Assembly (NCBI GenBank): GCA_023407175.1 | Contig: JAEYMU010000035.1 | Coordinates: forward strand, 248,001-312,000 | Length of the DNA stretch: 64,000 bases | DNA from: Bacillota bacterium | Lineage (GTDB): Bacteria > Bacillota_A > Clostridia > Lachnospirales > Lachnospiraceae | Direction: 5' to 3' | Part shown: positions 53,340-61,838 of the stretch, piece by piece | How positions within the stretch are numbered: position 1 is the first letter of the stretch | Layout of the letters: the number at the start of each line of letters is the position of its first letter | Program-made: the position numbers and the translations under genes | Notes under the pieces: generated by a model | The model's database searches: none | Told to the model about the DNA's origin: nothing | What the model saw: the letters and a program-made list of their open reading frames with translations, nothing else

Positions 53340-54182
53340 ATGAAACTGTATAAATTTTTACTGATAACTGATAAAGTAGTTCAAAGTGAAATGAAATGTA
53401 TCATTGAAGGAAATTATAATGATTATTGGAAAAATAGCATTTATTTGCTTAATAATGAAATTGGGTATGATCACATCCGTTTTATGAGATTTCGGTATCC
53501 TAATGGTGGATATAATCAATGGGCGTACGTGATTATAGATGGAGATGCAGCTGGTAAATTAAGTAAGTACAAGTGGGGTACGACTAAGGATAAAATAGGC
53601 AACAATCATCAATCAAAGGCTGATAAACCATATAGTAATCCATACAGAGTAGTTGATATTGATAAGACAAAGCCGCTTATTGATGGCTTAGAAGCATATA
53701 ATCAGGATTATAGGGTGGAGTTAATTACGCAATATAGATATGTTAAAATGGGAGGCTGGCTAAATAATACGCAGCCGGAAACAGGCTTCCTACATAAATA
53801 CATTATCAGTGATTTTGGAAAGAACAAGATAGACAATAAATTGAGAATACATCATAAGGGGCATACTTTTGATAATAGGAAAGCATTTTTGAAAGAAGTA
53901 TCCATTGGAAAGCACAGAATAATACATAACAAATGGGAAATGGATACAAGCTTACGAACAGGAGTTGAGCCTAACTGCATTTTTAATAGGGCGGAAAAAA
54001 TTGTATTGGGCGATAGTAGCAGCAAAGATTTAGAATGCGGTGCTTGTAATAAGGATTGTAAGCAGTGTAGTGGTGTTCTTCTAATTGATACCGTGGAAAA
54101 ATTAGTGGAACTATTGAAGATAATAACAGGTAGTGAATATAGAAAATTAGCTAGAGAAAAAGTATATTCTGATATAAAATGA
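53340..54182 (+). CDS. Unknown protein with Cys-rich and His-rich segments
   Basis: This 280-residue protein is not recognised. It contains a segment with RIHHKGHTFDNRKAFLKEV, which has the look of an HNH-type site (His-His and Asn), and a zinc-finger-like CGACNKDCKQC near residue 240. No signal peptide or membrane segment is seen. It lies in the AT-rich block and has a strong inverted repeat 30 bp after its end. An endonuclease or DNA-binding role is possible but not established. Confidence 0.6.
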   Translation: MKLYKFLLITDKVVQSEMKCIIEGNYNDYWKNSIYLLNNEIGYDHIRFMRFRYPNGGYNQWAYVIIDGDAAGKLSKYKWGTTKDKIGNNHQSKADKPYSNPYRVVDIDKTKPLIDGLEAYNQDYRVELITQYRYVKMGGWLNNTQPETGFLHKYIISDFGKNKIDNKLRIHHKGHTFDNRKAFLKEVSIGKHRIIHNKWEMDTSLRTGVEPNCIFNRAEKIVLGDSSSKDLECGACNKDCKQCSGVLLIDTVEKLVELLKIITGSEYRKLAREKVYSDIK

Positions 54183-54210
54183 AGCATCTAATTAAATAGA
54201 GCGGATATGA

Positions 54211-54271
54211 GCAAAAGGATAGCCGGTACCGAGTACTGGCTATCCTTTTGCGAACTAAGTACTTTAGTTCG
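54211..54271. promoter_or_regulatory. Two adjacent inverted repeats before the DUF927-like gene
   Basis: A perfect 14-bp stem (GCAAAAGGATAGCC with GGCTATCCTTTTGC) is followed at once by CGAACTAA with TTAGTTCG. The first could terminate the previous gene; the second looks like an operator. Both precede the ribosome site at about 54302-54310. Confidence 0.5.
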
Positions 54272-54317
54272 ATGCAGTGAAGCATTCATGGATATAAAAG
54301 AAAAAGGAGAGATATCC

Positions 54318-56093
54318 ATGAATAAAAAAACAACGACTATGTCATTAAATCCGGAGGTGAAAAATGTAAACGACTATCTGGAGGGGATTATCCATGATGT
54401 GGAGGTAAGGATGGACTTTAGTCAGCACATTAATGTTGAAATGAAAGATCGCTTTGAGGTTAAAAAGACTAGAAATATTGACTGTAATGACAAGCCCCCC
54501 ATTGAAGTAACTGTAAGGAATAAAAACAATGACATTAAAATCCCGGTTGATTATGTTGCCATAATGAAAGAAGCTGATGCTGATAAACATGATAAGATGA
54601 ATACAGTAATGAAGCAGCTTGATTATTATGACGTAACACATTTGAAGCTATTCACGGACTATTTTTATGACTCCGTTACGCATCCGGGGTATTTTAGACA
54701 TGAGAAGATAGGGTGGGACAGGTTTGATAATAAAAAGATTTTTAAGCTACATAATATTACAGATGAAGAAGGGAAAGTAATACCGTCAGCATATTCCGGT
54801 ACAGTTAAGCTGGAACAGGCAGGAACGAAAGAGGATTATATTAAGGGAATAAGAGAACTGGTCATAGGAAATGAAAGACTGGAATTAATCCTGTGCTGTA
54901 GCGTGACTGGGGTATTAAGCAGCCTGATGAGACTAAATGATGTAAATGTAGTTCTTAATTTCACTGCACCATCCGGTTCAGGAAAAACCTGCTGTTCCAA
55001 ATTGGCATTATCAATGTTCGGACAGGCAAGTAAGTTATTAATGAGCTTCAATATGACAGAGAATGAAATGGAAAATAGGCTGGGAGATTACAGCATCATT
55101 CCTGCTGTCATTGATGATAAGATGGTGTCAAATTTAGAAGCAGCAAGTAAATTGAGAAGTGCATCAAAGATGGCAAGCTTTCTGTTCCGCCTGTCGGAAG
55201 GACATGTTAAAGGTAGAATGAACCAAATAAATTCATATAAGGAATTTAATTGTCCTGTGGTTATGACAACAGAAACTTCTATTATTGATGAAATGCTTCT
55301 GCTAAAGGTAGACGGACAATATTGTAGGATCATAGAGATTTTATGTAATAAAGGAGAACTTACCGGATCAGCTGAAGATGCAAATAGGCTGGATGAATTC
55401 ATGAGAATGCAGGGAGGCACCATTATAGAAGACTTTATTGCGGCTGTTATAAAGTGGAATGAAGTTGATTTGGAAGTGGAGTATGAACGAATTAGGACAG
55501 GATTGAAAGAAAAGCTTAGTGAGCGTGGGATTCCTTCCAGAGCAGGCAACCGAATAGCAATACTTCTTTTGGCAGCAAAGCTGATAAATAGAGTCTTTGG
55601 GTGGGGTGTAAGTGTGGACAAGATAGAGCAGTTGCTGATTAACAATGTAAGCATTGCTTATTCTAAGGTGAAAACACCGGAAGACAGGTACAGGCAGCTT
55701 GTTGATTATTGCAACTGTTATAACGAGAAATTTCCTGATAATTCCAGTAAAGCTAATAAAAAAGAACATTTAGGCTTGTTACGGTATAATACAGCAGGGA
55801 AAAGGGAACTATGGGTTTCCAGAGATATATTGAACTTTATTTTGACCGGAAGGGAGCCACAAATATACTTTGATGGGCTTGAGGATAATCAGAAATGGAG
55901 ATTTGCAGAGACAGAAAAAGCATTAGATACAAGTACATTTAACAATGTGCTGTCAAAGTGGGGAGATAAAGGTTATTTGAACATGAAGATAAAGCCTAGT
56001 TCCGTAGGTGCAAGGACTGAGAAAAATACATTGTTCCATAAGGAAAAGCAGGAACTGGCATATCACATCTTTATTAAGGAAGAGTTGAGTTAA
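54318..56093 (+). CDS. DUF927-like P-loop ATPase, possible mobile-element replication protein
   Basis: The 591-residue protein has Walker A TAPSGSGKT near residue 215 and an acidic strand IIPAVIDDKM about 45 residues later, consistent with Walker B. The N-terminal 200 residues lack a recognisable domain. The C-terminal part is helical, with a winged-helix look around LDTSTFNNVLSKWGDKGY. The layout is close to DUF927 and phage or ICE-type helicases. ATG 54318 has AAAAGGAGAG upstream. It is followed by a methylase gene 15 bp later. Confidence 0.72.
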   Translation: MNKKTTTMSLNPEVKNVNDYLEGIIHDVEVRMDFSQHINVEMKDRFEVKKTRNIDCNDKPPIEVTVRNKNNDIKIPVDYVAIMKEADADKHDKMNTVMKQLDYYDVTHLKLFTDYFYDSVTHPGYFRHEKIGWDRFDNKKIFKLHNITDEEGKVIPSAYSGTVKLEQAGTKEDYIKGIRELVIGNERLELILCCSVTGVLSSLMRLNDVNVVLNFTAPSGSGKTCCSKLALSMFGQASKLLMSFNMTENEMENRLGDYSIIPAVIDDKMVSNLEAASKLRSASKMASFLFRLSEGHVKGRMNQINSYKEFNCPVVMTTETSIIDEMLLLKVDGQYCRIIEILCNKGELTGSAEDANRLDEFMRMQGGTIIEDFIAAVIKWNEVDLEVEYERIRTGLKEKLSERGIPSRAGNRIAILLLAAKLINRVFGWGVSVDKIEQLLINNVSIAYSKVKTPEDRYRQLVDYCNCYNEKFPDNSSKANKKEHLGLLRYNTAGKRELWVSRDILNFILTGREPQIYFDGLEDNQKWRFAETEKALDTSTFNNVLSKWGDKGYLNMKIKPSSVGARTEKNTLFHKEKQELAYHIFIKEELS

Positions 56094-56108
56094 GGAGGGA
56101 AGCAAATT

Positions 56109-57020
56109 ATGAGCAGTACCTTAGAAAGAGTAATAACGAGGGAACAGTATATGGAGGAAGTAGAGAAATGGAAAAGGTTGTATTTAGTAAGCCACAGGGT
56201 TTCATTGATACCTTATTATGGTGGCAAATACAATCATGTTAACAAGTATTTGCCTTACATATACGCAATCATGAGCATAAATAAATGCAATACCTATATT
56301 GAAATGACTGGGGGTGGGGCAAGATTTTTACTGAATCTGGAGAAAGAATATTTTAAGCATATCATCTACAATGAAATGGATTTGGGATTGTGCAGCCTGT
56401 TCCAATGCGTATCCAGTCAGGAATACAAGAAGCTAATGGAAATATTGGAACGATTGGAAGTTGATAAAGAGCTTTTTGATTATGCTGTTAAAGACCGCAA
56501 TAACAAGGAAATTGGCATACTTAGAAGGTCAATTCTGACTTATATTTCAGCAAAGCAAAGCTATAATGCGAATCTTAAGCAATATAGCAGTGTTAAAGAT
56601 GAAATATTTTCTGATAATGCTTTACATAATATTAGTAGAGCTCATGAGCTTATGAAGGATGTGGTTGTTCTTAATGGGGACTTCAATTATCTATTGGATA
56701 GATTTAGTTCGGCTAAGCATGTCATTAAAATGATTGACCCTCCTTATCATCCGGCTACACGAGATTCAAAAGATAACTACCCGTGTGAAATGACAAAAGA
56801 ACAGCATATGGAATTAGCAAATAAATTTTCAGAATGCAGGTCAGGGTTGTTGTGCGGCTATGACCCTACCTCATGTGGCTGTAATGATTATAAAATTATG
56901 GAAGATAGAGGTGCTTTTAAAATCAGTATGGGGAAATATCCATTACCTAGCGCACAAGGTGAAGAGGGGGTAAGCGGAAAGGATAAGGCAAAGGAAGAGT
57001 TCATATGGGTTAAGCTATAA
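56109..57020 (+). CDS. D12-class N6-adenine DNA methyltransferase
   Basis: This 303-residue protein has YYGGKYNH (motif X-like), EMTGGGARFLLNL (SAM-binding motif I area) and IDPPYHPATR, the DPPY catalytic motif of the D12/Dam class. A Dam-like methylase without a matching restriction gene is typical of mobile elements, where it may protect the element or control its replication. AAGGAGGGAAG precedes the ATG. The recognition sequence is not known. Confidence 0.92.
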   Translation: MSSTLERVITREQYMEEVEKWKRLYLVSHRVSLIPYYGGKYNHVNKYLPYIYAIMSINKCNTYIEMTGGGARFLLNLEKEYFKHIIYNEMDLGLCSLFQCVSSQEYKKLMEILERLEVDKELFDYAVKDRNNKEIGILRRSILTYISAKQSYNANLKQYSSVKDEIFSDNALHNISRAHELMKDVVVLNGDFNYLLDRFSSAKHVIKMIDPPYHPATRDSKDNYPCEMTKEQHMELANKFSECRSGLLCGYDPTSCGCNDYKIMEDRGAFKISMGKYPLPSAQGEEGVSGKDKAKEEFIWVKL

Positions 57021-57059
57021 TAGAGATAGGATAGGGCAAGTGCTCTATCCTATCTCTAT
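57020..57059. terminator. Long inverted repeat after the methylase gene
   Basis: A perfect 15-bp stem (ATAGAGATAGGATAG with CTATCCTATCTCTAT) starts at the last base of the stop codon. No T run follows, so it may be a terminator or an mRNA-stabilising fold. Confidence 0.6.
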
Positions 57060-57066
57060 GCCAATC

Positions 57067-57181
57067 TATCATAGCAGAGTGGATAAAAGTATCATAGTAA
57101 AAGCGGATAAGTATCATAGCGAAAGAACGGATAAACGCAGTAAATAGAGGATATTGGACAAAAAGTATCATAGTATCATAG
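57067..57181. repeat. Iteron-like direct repeats
   Basis: TATCATAG occurs five times (57067, 57090, 57112, 57166, 57174). Three copies are followed by GGATAA at 57081, 57105 and 57129, giving units of 22-24 bp. The array lies downstream of the ATPase and methylase genes. Such iterons often mark a replication origin or a partition site of a plasmid or ICE. The region 57060-57717 holds no convincing gene. Confidence 0.45.
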
Positions 57182-57310
57182 TAAATTTAATATGCACCAA
57201 TTTCAGTAGCGAAGCAAATAAGTACATCCATTGTGAGAACATCCTGAACAAAAATTGTTAGAACTGGAGAATAAGCATTTTCGGCAAAGGTTATCAAGAA
57301 AGCAAATGAT

Positions 57311-57340
57311 ATGCCGCTATCGAAAGACCGATAGCGGCAT
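57311..57340. terminator. Hairpin in the 57.1-57.7 kb gap
   Basis: ATGCCGCTATCG pairs perfectly with CGATAGCGGCAT (12 bp) around a 6-nt loop, followed by TAGCTTT. It may be a terminator or part of an origin. Confidence 0.45.
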
Positions 57341-57392
57341 TAGCTTTGAATGGAAGGATAGCATATAGAAAGAGGAAGGCTGATGAAGGAAA

Positions 57393-57500
57393 GATAGCTG
57401 ATGTCAAGGAGATAGCTGACGTCAAGAAAATAGCTACTGTTAAGGAAGGAACTGTCGTCATGGAGATAACTACTGTCAGGAGGCTGACTGATATTGATGG
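57393..57500. repeat. Degenerate 17-19 bp tandem repeat
   Basis: About six imperfect units of the form GATAGCTGATGTCAAGGA follow one another, decaying towards the end. In one frame they read as a repeat of the type KIADVKE for about 30 residues, but no ribosome site or clear start was found, so it is listed as a repeat rather than a gene. Confidence 0.35.
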
Positions 57501-57717
57501 ATAAACTATCTTGTCAGTATATCAAAAAGAAACGATATAGCAGAGGTTAAGGGTAACTGGCATGTACATGGAGTGAAAGGATCAATAGCTACACTATACA
57601 CAAATGCAATGAACCATTTCCAGCTATAATCTCTACAGACATATAGCTGTCATCAGCGTTAGTATATTGGTGTAAGAAAGAGAATAAACAAACCAAAGAA
57701 GGAAAGGGGTCATGAAC

Positions 57718-58395
57718 ATGGCAAAGAGAGTATTAAAGAAGGAAGAAGTAATAGAAAAGGTAGAACTTCAAAATGTAGAAGCTGGAGAAGAAAATGATAA
57801 GGAGGGTACTGTATCTGATAAAATGGAAAGCATTGCGGAGGGCGCGAATACTGATGTTATTCCAGAGAATGCGGATACAGAGATACGGCAAGCATCTGAT
57901 GATAATCTGGATGCAGAAAGCGAGGAAAAAGAACCTTGTAATTTCCAAAATGACATACAGGCAGATGATATGGCAGTAGAGGGAAAGAAGGAGGAGGAAG
58001 GCACCATATTCCGAAGCACTTCCGAGGAATTAAGGAGCATTATCCGCACCATTGTAGAGGATGGTGAGGTCTATAGTAAGAAAGAGCTGGTCAGGATATT
58101 GACAGAGAGAGCAAGTTCCAGCTTTACAGAAGCATGTTTAATCAATGTGTTACGCAATATGGTAGGAGACGGTTACCTGATGCAGGTGGAGCGTGGCAGT
58201 TATATGAAAGGGAACGGCTCCTTTAAATCCAGACTGCACAAGTATCTAATGGTGACTAGAACAGGCTTTCGTAAAGCATGTATACTGACAGCCTCGGAAA
58301 TGGAGGAAGCTGATTTTGAAATTGTAAAGCAGGTTAAGACCATGGAAGGGAATATTGATTTACTGATTGAGACGTTGGAGCGATTAGGGGCATAG
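57718..58395 (+). CDS. Acidic linker plus winged-helix-like protein, unknown
   Basis: This 225-residue protein has an N-terminal half rich in Glu, Asp and Lys (predicted disordered) up to about residue 95. The C-terminal part has ELRSIIRTIVEDGEVYSKKE and NVLRNMVGDGYLMQVERGSY, resembling a winged-helix domain. ATG 57718 has AAAGGGG 8 bp upstream; the ATG at 57712 is too close to it. A DNA-binding accessory protein of a mobile element is plausible. The family is not recognised. Confidence 0.65.
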   Translation: MAKRVLKKEEVIEKVELQNVEAGEENDKEGTVSDKMESIAEGANTDVIPENADTEIRQASDDNLDAESEEKEPCNFQNDIQADDMAVEGKKEEEGTIFRSTSEELRSIIRTIVEDGEVYSKKELVRILTERASSSFTEACLINVLRNMVGDGYLMQVERGSYMKGNGSFKSRLHKYLMVTRTGFRKACILTASEMEEADFEIVKQVKTMEGNIDLLIETLERLGA

Positions 58396-58406
58396 TTTGA
58401 AATTAT

Positions 58407-58432
58407 GAGCCATCATAGTGATATGATGGCTC
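58407..58432 (+). terminator. Hairpin after the winged-helix-like gene
   Basis: GAGCCATCATA pairs perfectly with TATGATGGCTC around GTGA. The stem is strong but the T run is absent. Confidence 0.55.
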
Positions 58433-58459
58433 AATGATTAAAGGAACGGAGATGGCTTT

Positions 58460-58681
58460 ATGGTTAATGAATATAGTGAAATAAGCATTGAGCTTGAACG
58501 GTTACGGAATGAGTTGAATAATATCAAACTGTTGACTGACTTGTGCGAAGATGGCTTTTATCAGAGGGAGAATATCGACTCTGATACAGCAGGCAGTATT
58601 ATGGAATGCCTTAGCAGTATGATTGAGATATTAGCAGGTAGGATGGATAGCATAATCGTTGATTTGGATAAAAGGCAATAG
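58460..58681 (+). CDS. Small helical protein of unknown function
   Basis: The 73-residue protein is mostly helical, with SIELERLRNELNNIKLLTDL and SSMIEILAGRMDSIIVDL. A fair ribosome site (AAGGAACGGAG) lies before the ATG. It sits between the winged-helix-like gene and a convergent repressor gene. I recognise no family; accessory-region context suggests a mobile-element gene. Confidence 0.55.
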   Translation: MVNEYSEISIELERLRNELNNIKLLTDLCEDGFYQRENIDSDTAGSIMECLSSMIEILAGRMDSIIVDLDKRQ

Positions 58682-58693
58682 AGGATAGTGGGA

Positions 58694-58978
58694 TTAACGT
58701 TCCCGATAAGAATCAATGATTGACTGTACAATAGTGACCTGCTTTGGAGACAAGCCTGATACATCCAAGTATTTACCTCTCTCCAGTCCAAGAAGGGAGT
58801 CAACGGACACTTTATACAGTGCCGCCAGCTTCATAAGGATGGTCAGGCTGGGTTCTCTGGTATTTAATTCATAGCTGCTAATCATTGCCTTGCTAATGCC
58901 GACAAGTGATGCAACCTGCTGTTGTGTCAGGTTTTTATTCAACCTTAATTCTTTAAGCGTACTGCCAAGAGCTATCAT
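58694..58978 (-). CDS. XRE-family helix-turn-helix repressor
   Basis: This 94-residue protein has the XRE HTH: LKELRLNKNLTQQQVASLVG with ISKAMISSYELNTREPSLTI, then a short C-terminal region. On the - strand, AAAGGTGG lies 8 bases before the ATG at 58978. It is transcribed away from the secreted-protein genes starting at 59144. The direct repeat at 59028-59056 between the two is a good operator candidate. It probably controls the neighbouring mobile-element genes. Confidence 0.88.
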   Translation of the reverse strand: MIALGSTLKELRLNKNLTQQQVASLVGISKAMISSYELNTREPSLTILMKLAALYKVSVDSLLGLERGKYLDVSGLSPKQVTIVQSIIDSYRER

Positions 58979-59027
58979 AATAAATACCACCTTTGTTATA
59001 AATTTAATTACAGTATAGTGGAATTTT

Positions 59028-59056
59028 GTCTTATTAAAGATAACATGTGTCTTATT
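59028..59056. promoter_or_regulatory. Direct-repeat operator candidate
   Basis: GTCTTATT occurs at 59028-59035 and 59049-59056, spaced 21 bp, two helical turns. It lies between the XRE gene and the promoter at 59061-59090, so a dimer could bind both sites and control both directions. Confidence 0.45.
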
Positions 59057-59060
59057 TGCG

Positions 59061-59090
59061 TTGACACAAGGCGACGGTTCGTAATATAAT
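59061..59090 (+). promoter_or_regulatory. Promoter of the secreted-protein genes
   Basis: TTGACA and TATAAT separated by 18 bp, about 55 bp before the first secreted-protein start. Both boxes are consensus. Confidence 0.8.
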
Positions 59091-59143
59091 ATGCTTACCA
59101 ATATGTGGATAAAAAATTAACGAATGAACAGGGAGGAAATGAA

Positions 59144-60037
59144 ATGAGCATGGGATTTAAGAAAGCGTTACAGCTAAGTAGTATCGTGTTTACGGTATTC
59201 TGTATGGTTGTTGCAGGGCTTTGGTTTCAACCGGAAGTAACAGTCAGGGCATTAGAGGCAGGAGAAGCAGGAGAATTAAAGACCTATACACGGGAGCAAT
59301 GGGAACAAATTATCTTTGGAACCGAAACATTAAAGAGGGACTCGTATCAGTATGTCAGCGGTTCTGATGAAAATGATAATCCAATTTGGAAAACCGCTAA
59401 ATGGAAGTATTCTATGGAGTTAAAATCAAAGGATAGAAAAACAGTGGGATTAGGCTTCACGACAGACAAGTTGGCATATACGGACGGAAGCAAAGCCACA
59501 ATAAATTATTATGTTATTTATAACAAGGTCAACCGCTCATTGGAATTGTACTATGTGGCAAGTGATGTTGAAGACGGCAGTCAGGACTGGAATAATTGGA
59601 GAAGTGATACATTTAAATTGATTGAAGAGACTCCGGGAGGCATTGCCTTTGCAGATATTTTTGAAGGGGAAGGCATCAGCCTGATTGGTAATGTTTCCGG
59701 CGGTTCATCCGATACAACGGAAGATACACAGGTGGAAACTAAGCTGGGCAAGGTAGAAGGAACAAAGGCTGTCAATAAAGAAGGAAATAAGCTTTATATT
59801 ACATGGAAAACAGTTACGGATGCGGACGGATACCAGATTATATATGCAACAGACAGTAAGTTTACAAAGAATAAAAAGGCTGTTTCCGTAGGTGCCTCGG
59901 TATATAAGAAGACGGTTAGCAAGCTGGCTAAGAATAAGACCTATTATGTAAAGGTTCGTGCTTATAAGCTGGATGATGCAGGGAAAAAGATATATGGCTC
60001 CTACAGTACGGTCAGAAAAATAAAGATAACAAAATAG
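59144..60037 (+). CDS. Secreted protein with C-terminal Fn3-like domain
   Basis: The 297-residue protein has a hydrophobic signal region (SSIVFTVFCMVVAGLWF) and probably a cleaved signal peptide. The C-terminal part, with LYITWKTVTDADGYQIIYAT and YYVKVRAYKLDDAGKKIYGS, is a fibronectin type III-like fold common in Lachnospiraceae surface proteins. The middle has no recognised domain. ATG 59144 has GGGAGG upstream, which decides it over upstream in-frame starts. It is the first gene under the promoter next to the XRE operator. Confidence 0.75.
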   Translation: MSMGFKKALQLSSIVFTVFCMVVAGLWFQPEVTVRALEAGEAGELKTYTREQWEQIIFGTETLKRDSYQYVSGSDENDNPIWKTAKWKYSMELKSKDRKTVGLGFTTDKLAYTDGSKATINYYVIYNKVNRSLELYYVASDVEDGSQDWNNWRSDTFKLIEETPGGIAFADIFEGEGISLIGNVSGGSSDTTEDTQVETKLGKVEGTKAVNKEGNKLYITWKTVTDADGYQIIYATDSKFTKNKKAVSVGASVYKKTVSKLAKNKTYYVKVRAYKLDDAGKKIYGSYSTVRKIKITK

Positions 60038-60128
60038 TCAGGAACAATGGTTGCAGGCAGTTACAGGATATGCCTGCAACCATTATAAAAGAAGTTGGGT
60101 TATAAAAATTACGCAGGGAGGAACATCA

Positions 60129-61709
60129 ATGTACAATAAGATATGGAAAAATATCATGAAGACAAGGGACAAAGTAGGTGCGGTTGTGATGCTGGCAGCA
60201 GTATTTTGCTCCATACTTGCACCGATAGAACCAGCAAGGGCAGAAACAGTACCGGAGGGTTATATCGCAATAGCATCACCGAAGGATTTGGCAAACATAG
60301 CAAATGATACTACGGCAGATTATTACCTGACAAAAGATATTGATATGAAGAGTTATGGGGAATGGCAGCCGTTAAAGAGCTTTTCAGGAACATTGGATGG
60401 AAATAACCATAGCATCAGCAATTTAACAATAACTGATTCCGGTAGCGGTGAAATAGGATTGTTTGCAAGTATAGAGGGAACCTCGGAGGAAGCAGTTGTG
60501 AGCAACCTTTCCATGAAAAAGGTTGTGATTAAGACAAAGGATGCAACAGAGGTTGGGGCAATTGCAGGTTGGGTAAGGAATGCAAGGATAGAGAGCTGTT
60601 ATGTCAGTGGTACGATTGAAAGCACCGGGGAGTCAGTAAATAACCTGTGTGTGGGAGGAATTGCCGGAAGCATTGGAAGCAATACCGTAATTAGTGAATG
60701 CGTGAATACTGCGGATGTATTGGGTTCTTTTAATAAAAGCAGCACGGACGGTTCCTATCGACCAATCACAGTATATAGCCAGGCTCGTTGCTATGCAGGG
60801 GGGATTGTAGGACAGCTGTCACATAACCTTGATGCGGTGGAAGCTACCATTAAAATATCAGAATGCTACAATAAAGGAAAGATAGTGGCAAATGTGGTTA
60901 CCAGTGCCAATGCTACAGCATTCTATTCACAAGCGAAAGCAACAGCAGAGGCATACGCATATACAGGAGGCATTTGCGGTGGCGAAATGCTGGCATCCCA
61001 AGGGAATATGACTAAAATTAATAATTCCTTTAATACCGGAACAGTTGGAAGTTATGCAATGGCGACGGCAAAAACAGCTTATATCGCATACAGGGACAGA
61101 TATCAAATCTCTAAAATGGAAAGTGCGGTAGGAGGAATTGCCGGATATCTGTCTGGTGCAGAAATAGAAAATGTGTACTCCAGCGGAAAAGTAGAACTGA
61201 ACGGGAATTGTGGTGGTATTATAGGGAAGATGGACAGTGCCGTAAGCTTAGAGAACTGCTATTTCCTTTCTGACAAGAAGAAAGATATCAATGCAATTCT
61301 GGGCGGTGCAGGGAATATAGAAGTAGGCGGCTGGAAGGCATTGGGCAGTGATGGCATGAAAAAGGAAAGCAATTATACGGACTGGGATTTTAAACAGACA
61401 TGGGTCAGAAATTCGGCTGTAAACAATGGATATCCGGTATTGAGCTTTAGCACACCGCTGTTCCAGCTGGCAAAGCCTACGGTAAGCGTGAAGGCTGGAA
61501 CCTATAGAAAAAAAATAGCATTGAAGCTCCAGTCTACAGCAGAAGGGGCAGTAATCTATTACACCACGGACGGGACTGTACCGACAGCGGCATCTAAAAA
61601 ATATACAAAGCCGATCAGTATCAGTAAATCAACAACCGTTAAGGCAATTGTCGTATGCGGTAATTTTAAAAACAGTCCGGTGACAACGGCAAAGTATGTC
61701 GTTAAGTAG
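60129..61709 (+). CDS. Secreted GLUG-repeat protein with chitobiase-like C-terminal domain
   Basis: This 526-residue protein has a signal region (VGAVVMLAAVFCSILAPIEP), then repeats with IGLFASIEG, VGAIAGWVRNARIESCYVSG and VGGIAGYLSGAEIENVYSSG, the GLUG pattern that forms a beta-helix. The C-terminal region, KIALKLQSTAEGAVIYYTTD followed by GTVPTAASKKYTKPI, is a CHB_HEX_C-like domain. It is probably an adhesin or surface-bound protein. ATG 60129 has AGGGAGGAAC upstream. Confidence 0.85.
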   Translation: MYNKIWKNIMKTRDKVGAVVMLAAVFCSILAPIEPARAETVPEGYIAIASPKDLANIANDTTADYYLTKDIDMKSYGEWQPLKSFSGTLDGNNHSISNLTITDSGSGEIGLFASIEGTSEEAVVSNLSMKKVVIKTKDATEVGAIAGWVRNARIESCYVSGTIESTGESVNNLCVGGIAGSIGSNTVISECVNTADVLGSFNKSSTDGSYRPITVYSQARCYAGGIVGQLSHNLDAVEATIKISECYNKGKIVANVVTSANATAFYSQAKATAEAYAYTGGICGGEMLASQGNMTKINNSFNTGTVGSYAMATAKTAYIAYRDRYQISKMESAVGGIAGYLSGAEIENVYSSGKVELNGNCGGIIGKMDSAVSLENCYFLSDKKKDINAILGGAGNIEVGGWKALGSDGMKKESNYTDWDFKQTWVRNSAVNNGYPVLSFSTPLFQLAKPTVSVKAGTYRKKIALKLQSTAEGAVIYYTTDGTVPTAASKKYTKPISISKSTTVKAIVVCGNFKNSPVTTAKYVVK

Positions 61710-61838
61710 CCTGTTTGCAGAAGCAGATAGCAAGGTATACGAAACAGGATGACCAGACAGCGGTGGTTAATAAATGGACAGCATGGGAAGACAGGAAAAA
61801 GAGGCGATATAGATTTGTATGATTGATGGAGGAATGAT

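Noticed and set aside
57067..57500. CRISPR array in the 57 kb gap
   Set aside because: Repeats are short, degenerate and unevenly spaced, with no unique spacers of even length and no cas genes.
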